Source: Lingula anatina
Lineage: Eukaryota; Brachiopoda; Lingulata; Lingulida; Lingulidae
DNA length: 64,000 nucleotides
Assembly (NCBI RefSeq): GCF_001039355.2
Contig: NW_019774591.1
Span: 385,723 to 449,722, forward strand
Direction: 5' to 3'
Shown: one piece after another, positions 1-9,735 of the stretch
How positions within the stretch are numbered: the stretch's first letter is position 1
Layout of the letters: each line of letters begins with the position of its first letter
The notes under the pieces: generated by a model
The model's database searches: none
Seen by the model: only the letters and a program-made list of their open reading frames with translations
What the model was told of the DNA's origin: nothing
Program-made: the position numbers and the translations under genes

Positions 1-65
1 AATAAACGCAAATAAAAAAGATGAATGATAAAGAAAATTGATTTATCATCTTCAGCCTCATTTAG

Positions 66-108
66 TTATTATTATTATTATCATTATTATTATTATTATT
101 ATTATCAT
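66..108. repeat. (ATT)n microsatellite
   Basis: An imperfect run of ATT triplets interrupted by single C substitutions. Simple repeat; nothing else is visible from here to the foldback element that begins near 219. Confidence 0.9.
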
Positions 109-218
109 ACCAGCATCATTCAACCCTATTAATTTACAGTCAATACAACTCACTTGCCCTGCATAAAACTCTCCCGTACAGACTACAAACATTCGTGGGC
201 TGGTAGATTATATCTTTG

Positions 219-410
219 AGCGCATTCAGAAAAGTTGATCACCGGACTAACGTATCCACGGATTAAAAATGGCCGACCCACTTGAAAGCTTGCCGCCTTA
301 TCCCTTAATAGCCATTGAATAGATTCCTCGGAAGGACTACGTGGTAAGTCTTCAACTGGGTCAGCCATACGAGGATCTGTTAGTCCGCGGATCAACTTTG
401 GTTGTGAATT
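219..410. mobile_element. Foldback MITE-like element, family A, copy 1
   Basis: Begins GCGCATTCAGAAAAGTTGAT and ends with the inverted counterpart ATCAACTTTGGTTGTGAATT. Internal segments are also inverted: a GGACTAACG... stretch near 243 is mirrored by GTTAGTCCGCGG near 379, and ATGGCCGACCCA near 269 by TGGGTCAGCCAT near 357. It shares these landmarks with the copies at 2955 and 4889. No transposase is present, so it would be non-autonomous. The outer ends are eroded and no target-site duplication is evident. Confidence 0.65.
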
Positions 411-1675
411 TGGCCTTTGGTTGGCACTGACCTTTCCGTAAAACTGCTGTAAAGAGTGTGAAAGAGCAAGTTCTGAGTAGGGGGTATAGCGCTATTCTTT
501 GAGGATGAAAATTGGATTTGAGATTTTAAACGAAATGTTTCATTGACTTTCTTATTGTTAATTAGTAGATCAAGCCCTTGAAACACAACCACTGACTTTT
601 GGAAAAGAAAAGGTAGTGGTGGAGAGATAAAAAAAGAAATGAAGAAATAAAGCTTTTAAGTACTTAAAGTAAAATATTTTTAATAGCGTTAACGTTCTCT
701 TTCCTAAGGGTACTGTAAGGGTTTATTATCTTCCAAATACCGAAAATGAGTTTTTTCTATAATCTAATTATTCAATAATGCATCTACCTTTGAGCTGATT
801 TATGACGATAAAAATACCCTTGAAATATATAAAACATCAGCGTTAATTTTTCTGGTTGCTATGTATAAGCATAAGCCACTTAAAGCTTTTATCGTCAATT
901 TCACACTTTTCCATTTTTTAGGTGAGATAGCTATCGGTATGGGGTTTAACTTCATCCCTGAACGAGACTTTATAACGAAAATTGGCAAAGGAAACCACAA
1001 GTCTATGGGCTACAATCCGGTGCCGTCGTTTTGGCTTAAAAGTTTTTGGTATGTAGTTATAATAACAGATTTTCATTAAACAAAAGCATTACTTTGCTTT
1101 GTCAACGATAAAATCTGAACTAAGGGTTTAAAGAAAATTTGCTGGCTGTAATGGGCGTTGAAACGGTGTTCGTGGGTGCTCAGGTAAAGGAGAAATTTGA
1201 TAAGTCGATTTTTCCATATTTACCCCCAAATCGCAATTATGACGTCACCCGTAAGATGAAATATGTGTAAATGTTAATCAATTTAGTCACGGAACACTGA
1301 AGGTTTATGTAAATAAGGCAATAAATAAGGTGTTTTTAGCAAACGCATACAGTAGCCTTAAGTTTGTGTCCATTCCGCTCTTTTTCACGTTGATAAGATT
1401 TTACAGATTTATCACTTGCACGTTTCTTTTACTAAAATGCACATTAAAATGCACTTTCGATATTCTAAATTCTGCATTAGAGTCACAAAATGTTTATTTA
1501 CAACAAAATCATATCTATTTCTACAGGACATAAACTGGATCCTCTGTCTTTATATCAGTCGTACCAAAAACGGATCCTGCTAAATATGTATGTAGTCCTC
1601 TGCTGCTTGTCTTACTTACTATACATGTAGCTTTCGACCAAAGATAATCCATATAGTCAAACAAGCTATCCCAAG
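411..1675. other. Upstream non-coding stretch, no gene seen
   Basis: AT-rich sequence with only short chance reading frames. The longest, near 861-1079 and 1330-1533, have no recognisable domain, no low-complexity coding bias and no splice context I would trust. No RNA gene is recognised. Confidence 0.5.
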
Positions 1676-1928
1676 GCCCCATCCCCATAACACCATCGGT
1701 CAACATGGATCAACCCAACTTCTACGGGGACTCTTGCTGACTGCAACCAGTTAAACTGAATGACACGCCTCCTCCTGGTGAGTAGAATTCAGAAAATCTG
1801 TTGATTATCAAGTACGTTGGAAACAAGTGGAGGCGCGTCATTTATTTAAACTGGTTGCACATAGCGACAGTTCCTGCAGAGTTGGGTCGATCCACGTAGG
1901 CCGATGGTGTCTATGGAATGGTGTCTTA
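1676..1928. mobile_element. Long imperfect foldback element, family B
   Basis: Two arms of roughly 100 bp are inverted around a short centre. CAACCAGTTAAACTG near 1743 is mirrored by AAACTGGTTG near 1848. GGATCAACCCAACT at 1707 is mirrored by AGTTGGGTCGATCC near 1880. CACCATCGG near 1691 is mirrored by CCGATGGTG near 1901. The 29-bp innermost arms differ at only a few positions. A related sequence lies near 8300-8385. There is no coding capacity, so this is probably a non-autonomous DNA transposon or foldback element. Confidence 0.65.
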
Positions 1929-2102
1929 CACGCACAAGATTCAATGTACATGTACACTGTAGATATGAAGGCTCTGTGACATCTAGCGTAAAGAGGTACG
2001 TAGGCCTATGAGTATCGTATGTGACATCGGTTATATACAACTTTGAGCTCATGGAATCACCCCGTTTTTTCACCCTATTAGTTCTAAATTGAAGATATGA
2101 GC

Positions 2103-2774
2103 AGCGTACAAAATAGTTTTTGTACATATCAAAACATACTATTTCCCTCCGGGTATTCGAACGTAGACCTGCGTTCTCCAGACGTGTACAACGCAAGTCC
2201 AACAACTCCCTTGCGCCTGTTTGCGTATGGGCAGTTTTTCCCTTATGTTAGGGAGGAGGGCGTACGCTAGATGTGACAGTGCCACACAACCAGAAAATAT
2301 CGGTAAAAATATTTAACTAAAACTTGGAGCCAGTGACATCAAGGCAGAGCCCAACGCAAAGAATCTTGGTGTTATTTATAAATGGAACATTTTCCATGAA
2401 ACAAGCTAATTTCTGCGTATGCAAATCTGCAGGAGNAGCGTACAAAATAGTTTTTGTACATATCAAAACATACTATTTCCCTCCGGGTATTCGAACGTAG
2501 ACCTGCGTTCTCCAGACGTGTACAACGCAAGTCCAACAACTCCCTTGCGCCTGTTTGCGTATGGGCAGTTTTTCCCTTATGTTAGGGAGGAGGGCGTACG
2601 CTAGATGTGACAGTGCCACACAACCAGAAAATATCGGTATCGGAAAAAATATTTAACTAAAACTTGGAGCCAGTGACATCAAGGCAGAGCCAAACGCAAA
2701 GAATCTTGGTGTTATTTATAAATGGAACATTTTCCATGAACAAGCTAATTTCTGCGTATGCAAATCTGCAGGAG
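2103..2774. repeat. Near-identical direct duplication around a single N
   Basis: The segment 2103-2435 recurs at 2437-2774 with only small indels, and a single N at 2436 separates them. The left copy ends with exactly the words that end the right copy, as expected for two overlapping contigs joined without merging. Read on the minus strand, each copy contains GGAGAACGCAGGTCTACG followed by TTCGAATACC, which resembles the 3' half and B box of a tRNA. The T-stem does not pair, so I treat it as at most a decayed tRNA-derived (SINE-like) fragment. Confidence 0.8.
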
Positions 2775-2954
2775 GCCCCTATATAACACTAGAGGGTCCT
2801 ATTGTGGGGGGGGGGGGGTGATCACAGTTCACGGAGATAAAATCTTAAAATCGCAAATCACATTTATTAAAACTAGAACCACTATTACTCGTACTTCTGT
2901 GGAAAATCGATTCAAGGGCTGCCACTCCAAGCTATGGTTTTATTCAATTTCTTA

Positions 2955-3182
2955 GGTCGCATTCAGAACAAGTTGATCTGCGGACTAACAGATCCGCGGA
3001 TCAAATATGGCCGACCAACTTTAAAGCTTGCCGCATAATAGGCTAATAGACACTGAATAGATACCCCGCGGGGATTACGCGAAAATTCAAATGCGCCGGT
3101 CGATATTCTCGAAAGTGTGTCGGTCATATGTGATCAGCAGATTTGTTAATCTGCAGGAACAACTTTGGTTGTGAATGCGACC
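2955..3182. mobile_element. Foldback MITE-like element, family A, copy 2 (most intact)
   Basis: Ends are GGTCGCATTCAGAACAAGTT and its near-inverse AACTTTGGTTGTGAATGCGACC, so the outer 11 bp are perfect terminal inverted repeats. Inside, AACAGATCCGCGGATCA and GTTAATCTGCAGGAACA face each other. The length is 228 bp with no reading frame. This copy defines the family boundaries used for the other two. No convincing target-site duplication flanks it. Confidence 0.75.
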
Positions 3183-3383
3183 ATAGTCCAAGTCCAAGGT
3201 GCTTTTTGTAAAATGGCACCAACTTGCCTAAATGTTCTAGTGGCTCTCCGTGTTCCAAACAGGAAATGGCAATCAGTAGCTCACTTTTATTGAAACCTCT
3301 AAAGGTGCCTCTTTTAAAAGTTTTATGGGGACATCTTTTCAAATCCTGGTCAATGGGAATGTAAATTATTGAAATATTCTGGG

Positions 3384-3384
<1 letters not shown>

Positions 3385-3414
<30 letters not shown>

Positions 3415-3418
3415 TTTG
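3385..3418. repeat. (TTTA)n microsatellite
   Basis: Uninterrupted TTTA tetranucleotide run. Flanking DNA from 3183 to 4080 shows only short, unrecognised reading frames. Confidence 0.9.
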
Positions 3419-4080
3419 CTATATAAAAATATAACGTGGTTGTATGCTTCTCAGGTTCTGTAGAACGACACAGTATGGTTGTTAGTACTAAAGGAAGTTT
3501 TCTTTTGAAGAAAATTGTTAAATATTTTCCGCTTTCGATACTATCCATATCTGTTCACTGGGAGATCAAAGATGTATATGAACTCAATTTTTGCCACAAA
3601 AAGTCGACCAAGTGTCACCACGTAGTTCAAATAGTATAATTTAGAGAAATACCAAAAGATATCACTTTACGTGTTCCTCGAAAAATGATATTTGAACGGA
3701 TTTTTCTGCCTTTCTATGCTGTATATAAATGGGGCAGATAAGTAGATGAGATAATAAGGTTAAGTTTACGACCAAAGACCTAAAAAAGGTGAATTGTAAA
3801 GCTCTTTTATGGCTGATCAAACGATTAATTCGGTTTATCCCTTGGCATGTCGACTTTATTTGAGTCGTATAAAAAACCAAGAGACGTGGTTTATATGTGC
3901 CCCACCATCGCTCGGTTCTACCTTTAATTAAACTCTATACTTAAGTTCTACCGGTGTCTTAATTAGGACTAGAATGCTTATTAAATATCATCCGAAAAAT
4001 GTCAGTGTGCGCCTCCTTGTTTTTTCCAAGAATTTTAGAGGAACAGGTTCTTTCACATCCTCACAAGTCATTGTTTTCAT

Positions 4081-4507
4081 TCATCGATTTTAGAACAGAT
4101 TCAACGAAATATAGAAAATTTATGATATCAGGGTGCCAAATTTATGTCTTTCAAATTTTCATAATTACGAAAATGAAATCAGTAACGCAGTATGGGACAT
4201 TAGTCCAAAGTGTGAAAATGTACTTATTAAAAATCCTTAATTAATACTTCTAACCCAGCGACCTACATGAACAGTCGCGAGTTTCCCTTGAAAATCATCG
4301 ATTTTAGGACAGATTCAACGAAATATAGAAAATTATTGATATCAGGGTGCCAAATTTATGTCTTTCAAATTTTCATAATTACGAAAATGAAATCAGTAAC
4401 GCAGTATGGGACATTAGTCCACAGTGTGAAAATGTACTAATTAAAAATCCTTAATTAATACTTCTAACCCAGCGACCTACATGAACAGTCGCGAGTTTCC
4501 CTTGAAA
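4081..4507. repeat. Two-unit tandem duplication, 214-bp period
   Basis: Units 4081-4294 and 4295-4507 both start TCATCGATTTTAG and end GCGAGTTTCCCTTGAAA. They differ at only a handful of bases, so the duplication is recent. No N lies between them, so it is more likely biological than the 2436 join. No coding potential. Confidence 0.85.
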
Positions 4508-4659
4508 GTGCACGTTTTGAGCAAAGGGTTATCACAGTATTTTCAAAGGATGGAACTTGAGTTTGAGATTCAAATAGAAAATCTTGGAGAACAAGAAAGT
4601 CTTCGAGAAAACTTTCTTCTTGTTAATCAGATGAATTGTGTCCTTGAGAGTTAACCATA

Positions 4660-4888
4660 TGGCCTTTAAGACCCCATTTCCAGAGATTAAATCGATCTAC
4701 TTTAGATCGACCTAACTCCCTGGGGGTTCACGCTAAATAGCTGTCAGCCGAGCGGACACGAAAGTTAATTACCCTCCTACAGCTTGTAGTAGGCGGGACG
4801 GACATTTAAGCCGGATTATCTGACAGTAATCTAGTGAGACTCCCCGCGGGGATAGATCGATCTAAAAGCTCTGGGAATACAGCCTAAG
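4660..4888. repeat. Imperfect inverted-repeat element abutting a family A MITE
   Basis: The left arm contains CCAGAGATTAAATCGATCTA and the right arm TAGATCGATCTAAAAGCTCT, which are rough inverses. A CTCCCTGGGGG and CTCCCCGCGGGG pair also faces inward. The match is weaker than for the other foldbacks. It ends where family A copy 3 begins, suggesting nested or adjacent insertions. Confidence 0.4.
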
Positions 4889-5043
4889 GCTGCATTCAGA
4901 ACAAGTCGATCACCGGAGTAACAGATTCGAGGATCAAATATGGCCGTGCAACTTGAAAGCTTGCTGCATAATCCCCCAATAGACACTGAATAGATTCCCC
5001 GAGGGGGTTTATGTGGAAAGCTTTCAAATGGGTCGGCCATAAA
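4889..5043. mobile_element. Foldback MITE-like element, family A, copy 3 (3' end degraded)
   Basis: Shares GCATTCAGAACAAG, GGATCAAATATGGCCG, AACTTGAAAGCTTGC and AGACACTGAATAGATTCC with the copies at 219 and 2955, and has the mirrored GGTCGGCCATA near 5034. The terminal right arm is not recognisable. No reading frame of note. Confidence 0.6.
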
Positions 5044-5693
5044 CCAGCCCATCTTAGCTGAGCCTTGAATGAACGTCCAAATGTTACTCTCTAGAAGAAG
5101 TGTTGTTACAAAACTTTATAAAAGACTCACCTGTACACCTAGGAATGCAAAAGGCGAGCCTTTTCCCGCCTGATCGTCTAGAATCCGACAGGGGTCTTTC
5201 ATACATTTTTTAAACAGCTAGAAAGGACCTTCGAAAGAAGGCACCCCAACCTCAGGCAGTTTAGACCTCTGCAGCACAAGTACACTTTAGTGTTGGTGGC
5301 TTTGTCCTCCAGTGAGAAACCCATTGTTTTCTTACGCTCTGGTATCACATGGGGCCGTGAAAGAGTATACAAAATTCAAGTATTGAAAATTAATAATTTT
5401 GTATTAGACTAGTAGCTAGCGGACTCTGTGGCCACAGTGGATTCTTTTTGTTTGCTAATGCAAAATTTACCCACAGATTTTATTTGCTTCATGTATAATG
5501 CCCTACAGGTTTAAAAAAGGATATCTTGAAATCCAAGGAAGGGTCTTCTACAATGCAGCTTCACCAAGATACGCGACCTTTAAAACTCTTATAATGGAAA
5601 ATTATTCATAAATCTCCTTAAAGAATTTCGGAAAAATGCAGAAGTGCACTTGTGTTTTTTTCCCGCTTACATGTCGTCCATGTGCGTCCTTGG
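5044..5693. other. Upstream non-coding stretch, no gene seen
   Basis: Unique-looking sequence with mixed composition. I see no reading frame, RNA gene or repeat that I can support. Confidence 0.4.
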
Positions 5694-5962
5694 CAGTGGC
5701 GGATTTAGGGAGGTGTCAAGGGGGTCCTGACCCCCCATTCGATTTCTGAAAAAAAAATCACTCCAATGGTCCCCTTTTGAAATTAGAATTTTGACTAGCT
5801 GAATCAGAGTTTTATACCGTACCAAAAGGCGCCCTTCGCCCTCTAAAATATCAACATTTTTCGGGGCTCTTGAGCAGGCCCCGACCCCACGCCAAGGTGG
5901 GGGAGGGGGGGTCGGCTTCGCATCCGCGGACCCCCCTCCCTTAAAAATCCTGTATCCGACCC
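5694..5962. mobile_element. Possible hAT-type MITE
   Basis: Starts CAGTGGCGGATTTAGGGAGG and ends with the inverted form, CCTCCCTTAAAAATCCTGTA followed by TCCGACC. CAG at the tip followed by a G-rich repeat is typical of hAT terminal repeats. The flanks GTCCTTGG and CTTCTTGG agree at six of eight positions, the right size for a hAT target-site duplication but imperfect. The interior is non-coding and G/C-homopolymer rich. Confidence 0.45.
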
Positions 5963-6429
5963 TTCTTGGCTCCCACTTTCCCTTTCTTTTGATGCTGCTG
6001 ATGTTTTAAATAGGTTTCCCTTTCGTTAAATGTTTCTTTTTTCATTCCGAGCTTTTTCACGTTGCAGCTTTTTAGTTTATTTATCTTCTGTGCGTTTCTT
6101 GCCCCCTCCCAACCGCCATTCTCATGGCCCATTTGCCATAAAATGATAATTTGATGGGTATCTCGCCCACCTGTAAGACCGAAAACTTACCATACTGAGT
6201 TTTTTCCCCAATTCCTAAGAAAGCGCTGATTTGCTTGCTGAAATTTTCTCTCGTTCACAATTCATTCAAGACGACCTTCTATTCGTATTCCTTGAGTCCC
6301 CACCTGCCTTTAAAATAGTATGTATAACAAAATATTCATTACGCTACAATAGCAAAAATATCTTCTTTAGATAATGGTTGAAACGTTTTTATTTGACTCC
6401 TATAAACAAACAATAATTTAATTGCACAG

Positions 6430-6567
6430 GGAATGAGAATTCAAGAAGAATGGCTGTGGATAGTGATTTTATAGGTGGAATCAAAGGAAAAGAGCTGAAG
6501 CAAGGACAATAAAATTCGCCAAAAAATTAAATAAACGTGGTTATCAAAAAAAAAAAAAAAAAAAAAA
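6430..6567 (+). other. Poly(A)-tailed segment: retrocopy 3' end or orphan terminal exon
   Basis: After TTTAATTGCACAG (acceptor-like) there is an open stretch ending in the peptide DSDFIGGIKGKELKQGQ and a TAA at 6510-6512. AATAAA occurs at 6508-6513 and 6530-6535, and a 22-base A run starts at 6546, about 11 nt past the second signal. That is the layout of a cleaved and polyadenylated transcript end copied into DNA. I do not recognise the peptide. Alternatives are a true last exon with a chance A run, or pure coincidence in AT-rich DNA. Confidence 0.3.
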
Positions 6568-6832
6568 GAACAATGTTCCCGTCCCTACTTCACAAATCAA
6601 CAGCAAAACTGAAATTGTTTGCCTCTATTAACTCTGTCTAGGAAATAGCTTCAATTCAGGAAATATACTTCCCTCCCCAACCTCCCCAAACCTATTAAAC
6701 CAGATAGCCTCACTCCGTAATGAAGATGTTCCAGACAGACGTCGAAATATTGGAGGTAATCAGTTTCAATATTAACGGTTGATTGAAGAAAAAATTAACT
6801 TTAAGTTTATCAGGGTACTTGTTTCAACCTTG

Positions 6833-6837
<5 letters not shown>

Positions 6838-6922
<85 letters not shown>
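6838..6922. repeat. Poly(A) tract followed by (TA)n
   Basis: About 37 A residues run directly into about 24 TA units. Such compound tracts often grow from a retroelement tail, but no element body is recognisable upstream. Confidence 0.9.
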
Positions 6923-6925
<3 letters not shown>

Positions 6926-7126
6926 TAGAGCATTTCTGAAAAAACAACTGAGATCTTGTAAGTTGGAACGTCATAGCAAGACAATATAGTGATTATGGTA
7001 AAAAGTAAATTGTTTTATAGAGACAAAACGTTTTTTCTACCTATGACGTAGGAAACACGTCCAGTCTTTTTACCAACGATTTCCCTTTTTGCTATCATTA
7101 GACAAAGAGACAAAACCCCTCTTCAA

Positions 7127-7299
7127 GATATCATACTTTACATTCTTGGAAATGAATAAGGTACCTTTGAAGAGAGAATCTTAGATTATTTCCCGGGATT
7201 TGTTACTTTCGAGATATCATACTTTACATTCTTTGAAAAGGACTAAGGTACCTTTGAAGAAAGAATCCTAGATTATTTCTTGGGATTTGTTACTTTCGA
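7127..7299. repeat. Two-unit tandem duplication, 86-bp period
   Basis: Units 7127-7212 and 7213-7299 both start GATATCATACTTTACATTCT and end GGGATTTGTTACTTTCGA, with several substitutions between them. It is older than the duplication at 4081. Confidence 0.85.
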
Positions 7300-8246
7300 T
7301 CAGTACAAATCTCGGACCTCTTCGCATCTTAAAGGTATACTTCCGCGTTTGAAATTGCCCCCAAAGTCATAATTTCTGTGTCTACAACTCCTGAAACACA
7401 GCTTATCTTTCATAATGCAGACATTAAAACCGATTTTAAAAACTCTTAAATAAAAGTACCAAATGTCGATGTTTCCCTATGAAATGTGCACGCTGGTGTA
7501 GCGGCCTAAACATAGAGGGAAACATTTAGAACTTCAATAACATTAACAAGACATCGCCTTAACAAGGTGACAAAGTGTAAGCTTTTGAATACGCGGTAAG
7601 TACACAAAAGATTTCTTATTCGACTAATCTGAGGAAAATTATTTTTATTGATATTTTTACAGATAAATACCATGAATTTAAGTGCAGTTATACAACACGC
7701 GCATTGTGGTAGTCGGAGAGCTAGTTGAGCTGGGAGGGATGGCGGGATTTGAAAAAACTATTTTTAATGCCAGGGTTGAGAACTCTGTAATTTCCTCACA
7801 TTGTTACAGAGATATGTCGGGTTTCAGAAATTTTAGCGGGATCAAAGATTGGTTATTCGGAGGAAAGATACCGTTTATCCCAGAAAATCCGTAGTTGAGT
7901 ATGAGTTTTTCGCGGGAAAATCTTACAGTGTGCATCTTTACTACTGCCAAGGACATTCAATTTACGTTCTTGCTAAATTACATATGAAGAACACATTATA
8001 ATATAAACCAGATCCATCGTCCATTTTCTTATTTCTGCTTTAATTTAACGTTTGTAAGACCCTTGTAATATCGTCCTATTGGTCATTCAATATTATACAA
8101 TATTATTCTTTTCGACGTATTGTACACTCTTACAAAATATTTCATCATTCGCCTCTCTCTATTTATCTGGTCTTTCAAATTAATCTCTCCTTGCAAAGAT
8201 AGAAAATATCCAGATCTACCCAAAATATCGTTCACGACAAGTATCA
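7300..8246. other. Upstream non-coding stretch, no gene seen
   Basis: Contains a small open frame near 7682-7894 without recognisable domains. No RNA gene or repeat that I can support. Confidence 0.4.
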
Positions 8247-8400
8247 CAACTCAGTTTAACTGGTTTGAGCATGGGAAATTTAGTTTAAAGGTTTCCGTAC
8301 CTATTAAACTGATTGAATTCAGCGAGAGTCCCCGCGGAGTAAGGTCAGTCTACGTAGTCCGTTTTCGCCGATGGTTTCAATGGGAATTAACTTTTACTGA
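8247..8400. mobile_element. Diverged family B foldback fragment
   Basis: On the minus strand, ACCATCGGC, CCGCGGGGACTCTCGCTGA and CAGTTTAAT occur in the same order as ACCATCGGT, CGGGGACTCTTGCTGA and CAGTTAAAC at 1690-1755. AACTGGTTTGAGC near 8258 is a partial opposite arm. It is followed by a G homopolymer near 8450-8461. Confidence 0.45.
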
Positions 8401-8462
8401 CATCACTGGGCAAGGGAGGTACGAAGTGGTCAGTCAGGCTCGTAGGCTTGGGGGGGGGGGGT

Positions 8463-9500
8463 AGGGAGTTTTAAAGAATCATCCTTTTTTGCTGAAAAAG
8501 ATCCGTTTGATACAATGATATAGATTCTATGCTATTTCTCAAGCTGGGTCAAAAGGCTGAATTAAAAGGTTCGCTTTTTTATATTTTCTAAAAAGAACAC
8601 CCTTTGAAATTACATACACTGTGGATACCTACATCTTTTGCCTATACAATATTTCATATAAAATACCTGTGTTCATACAGATAGACTTAGAATAAAGCTT
8701 CTATTTATGTTTTGAATTCCCACCGAGTAATAGTGCACTTAATCCTCTAAAAGATTTTTAAAAGTTTTTATCCAACTGCCACATCTTTTTAATAGCAAAA
8801 CGTAATATTTAATCGATGACTTTTGATTCTTTGAAATGCCTGTTTTAATTCATCTCAATATTAAACCTGAGATGCCAATAGGGCTATAATTTCTGTTTCA
8901 TATATATTTTATGATATAAGTACTGTAAAATGGCTGAATAAGCTTTTATCAATTATTCCGTTTTATCCTTGAATTACACGTATAGGCCTAATGAATCTCA
9001 CCCAATAAATTCGTTTTAGCAGCTCGTTAATTACCTCCCATGTAATAAAAGTGATATTCTGTTTTAGAAATACATTAGAAATAGATTTAATCTCTGAAAA
9101 CTACAACACATCTACATTTTCAAGAATTAATTTCCAACGAGGAAAACAATTGTCTGGTAAGCAGTAGGCCTATCGTCTCTTTTGGTTAAGATTTCGTTGA
9201 TTATCTGTATCAAATTCACGTTAATTGGTATCATACTGCGTTTCAGATTATCACCTAAATGTTCACATCTGTCGTCAGCATATTGTCGGTATTTCTTCCC
9301 TTTAACACTAGTAAAATGACACTTTGATAATATGATATCCTTGTAGGGTTAAATTGTTATATGAAGACTTTTCAGGTGGCGGCAAATATACCCATTTAAT
9401 CGACCGCGATTCCCATTGACAATATGCTTGACATCCCGGACTAACCGCTAACAACAAGCGACGATGAGTATTTACAAGCTAATCACTTAATCAAACAATT
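8463..9500. other. Upstream non-coding stretch, no gene seen
   Basis: AT-rich unique sequence leading into the promoter. TAGGCCTA-type words occur near 8984 and 9167. No supported coding, RNA or repeat feature. Confidence 0.4.
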
Positions 9501-9539
9501 CGTCGCAAATTACAAGAAAGAATCACCTTAAGTAAATAA

Positions 9540-9698
9540 AGTAAGCGAAGCCAAAGGCGCGAGATGAGCTTTGTCGATTTCACGGCAGTGCGCATGCGCT
9601 AGCAGGTGCGTGTTTAGATGTTGACAAGACAGTGTGAGGGAGGTTCGCAAGTCTTGGGTACATGTCCCCTCTTCAACCGCAGCAACTACTGACCGAAA
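9540..9698 (+). promoter_or_regulatory. Probable core promoter and 5' UTR of the Prdm3/16 gene
   Basis: CpG dinucleotides are locally enriched in an otherwise CpG-poor window. TGCGCATGCGCT at 9589-9600 matches the palindromic NRF1 consensus and lies about 100 bp before the start codon. A CAGGTG E-box follows at 9603-9608. There is no convincing TATA box, consistent with a CpG-type promoter. An in-frame TGA at 9690-9692 closes the reading frame just upstream of the ATG. The exact transcription start cannot be placed from sequence alone. Confidence 0.55.
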
Positions 9699-9735
9699 AT
9701 GCGTTCCAAGGGCAAGGCGAGGAAGCTCACGCAAA
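9699..9735 (+). CDS. MECOM/PRDM16: Prdm3/Prdm16 homologue, exon 1 (H3-mimic N-terminus)
   Basis: Encodes MRSKGKARKLTQ plus one base of codon 13, then a perfect GTAAGT donor. This is the signature N-terminus of vertebrate MECOM (MDS1 exon 1) and PRDM16, which differ from it at only a few residues. Published work on mammalian PRDM3/16 shows that these first twelve residues bind RBBP4 and recruit the NuRD deacetylase complex, imitating the histone H3 tail. R2, K4, A7, R8 and K9 sit at the same positions as in H3. The ATG has A at -3 and an in-frame TGA at 9690, so the start is well supported. The exon ends in phase 1, matching the acceptor of exon 2 at 45096, and joining the two makes codon 13 a threonine. 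The gene continues on the same strand across a very long first intron. Confidence 0.93.

Noticed and set aside
2146-2215. tRNA gene on the minus strand (TTCGAAT box)
   Set aside because: The T-stem does not pair and no complete cloverleaf can be drawn; at best a tRNA-derived remnant.
4081-4507. CRISPR-like or satellite array
   Set aside because: Only two units, a long period and no spacer structure, in a eukaryotic intergenic context.
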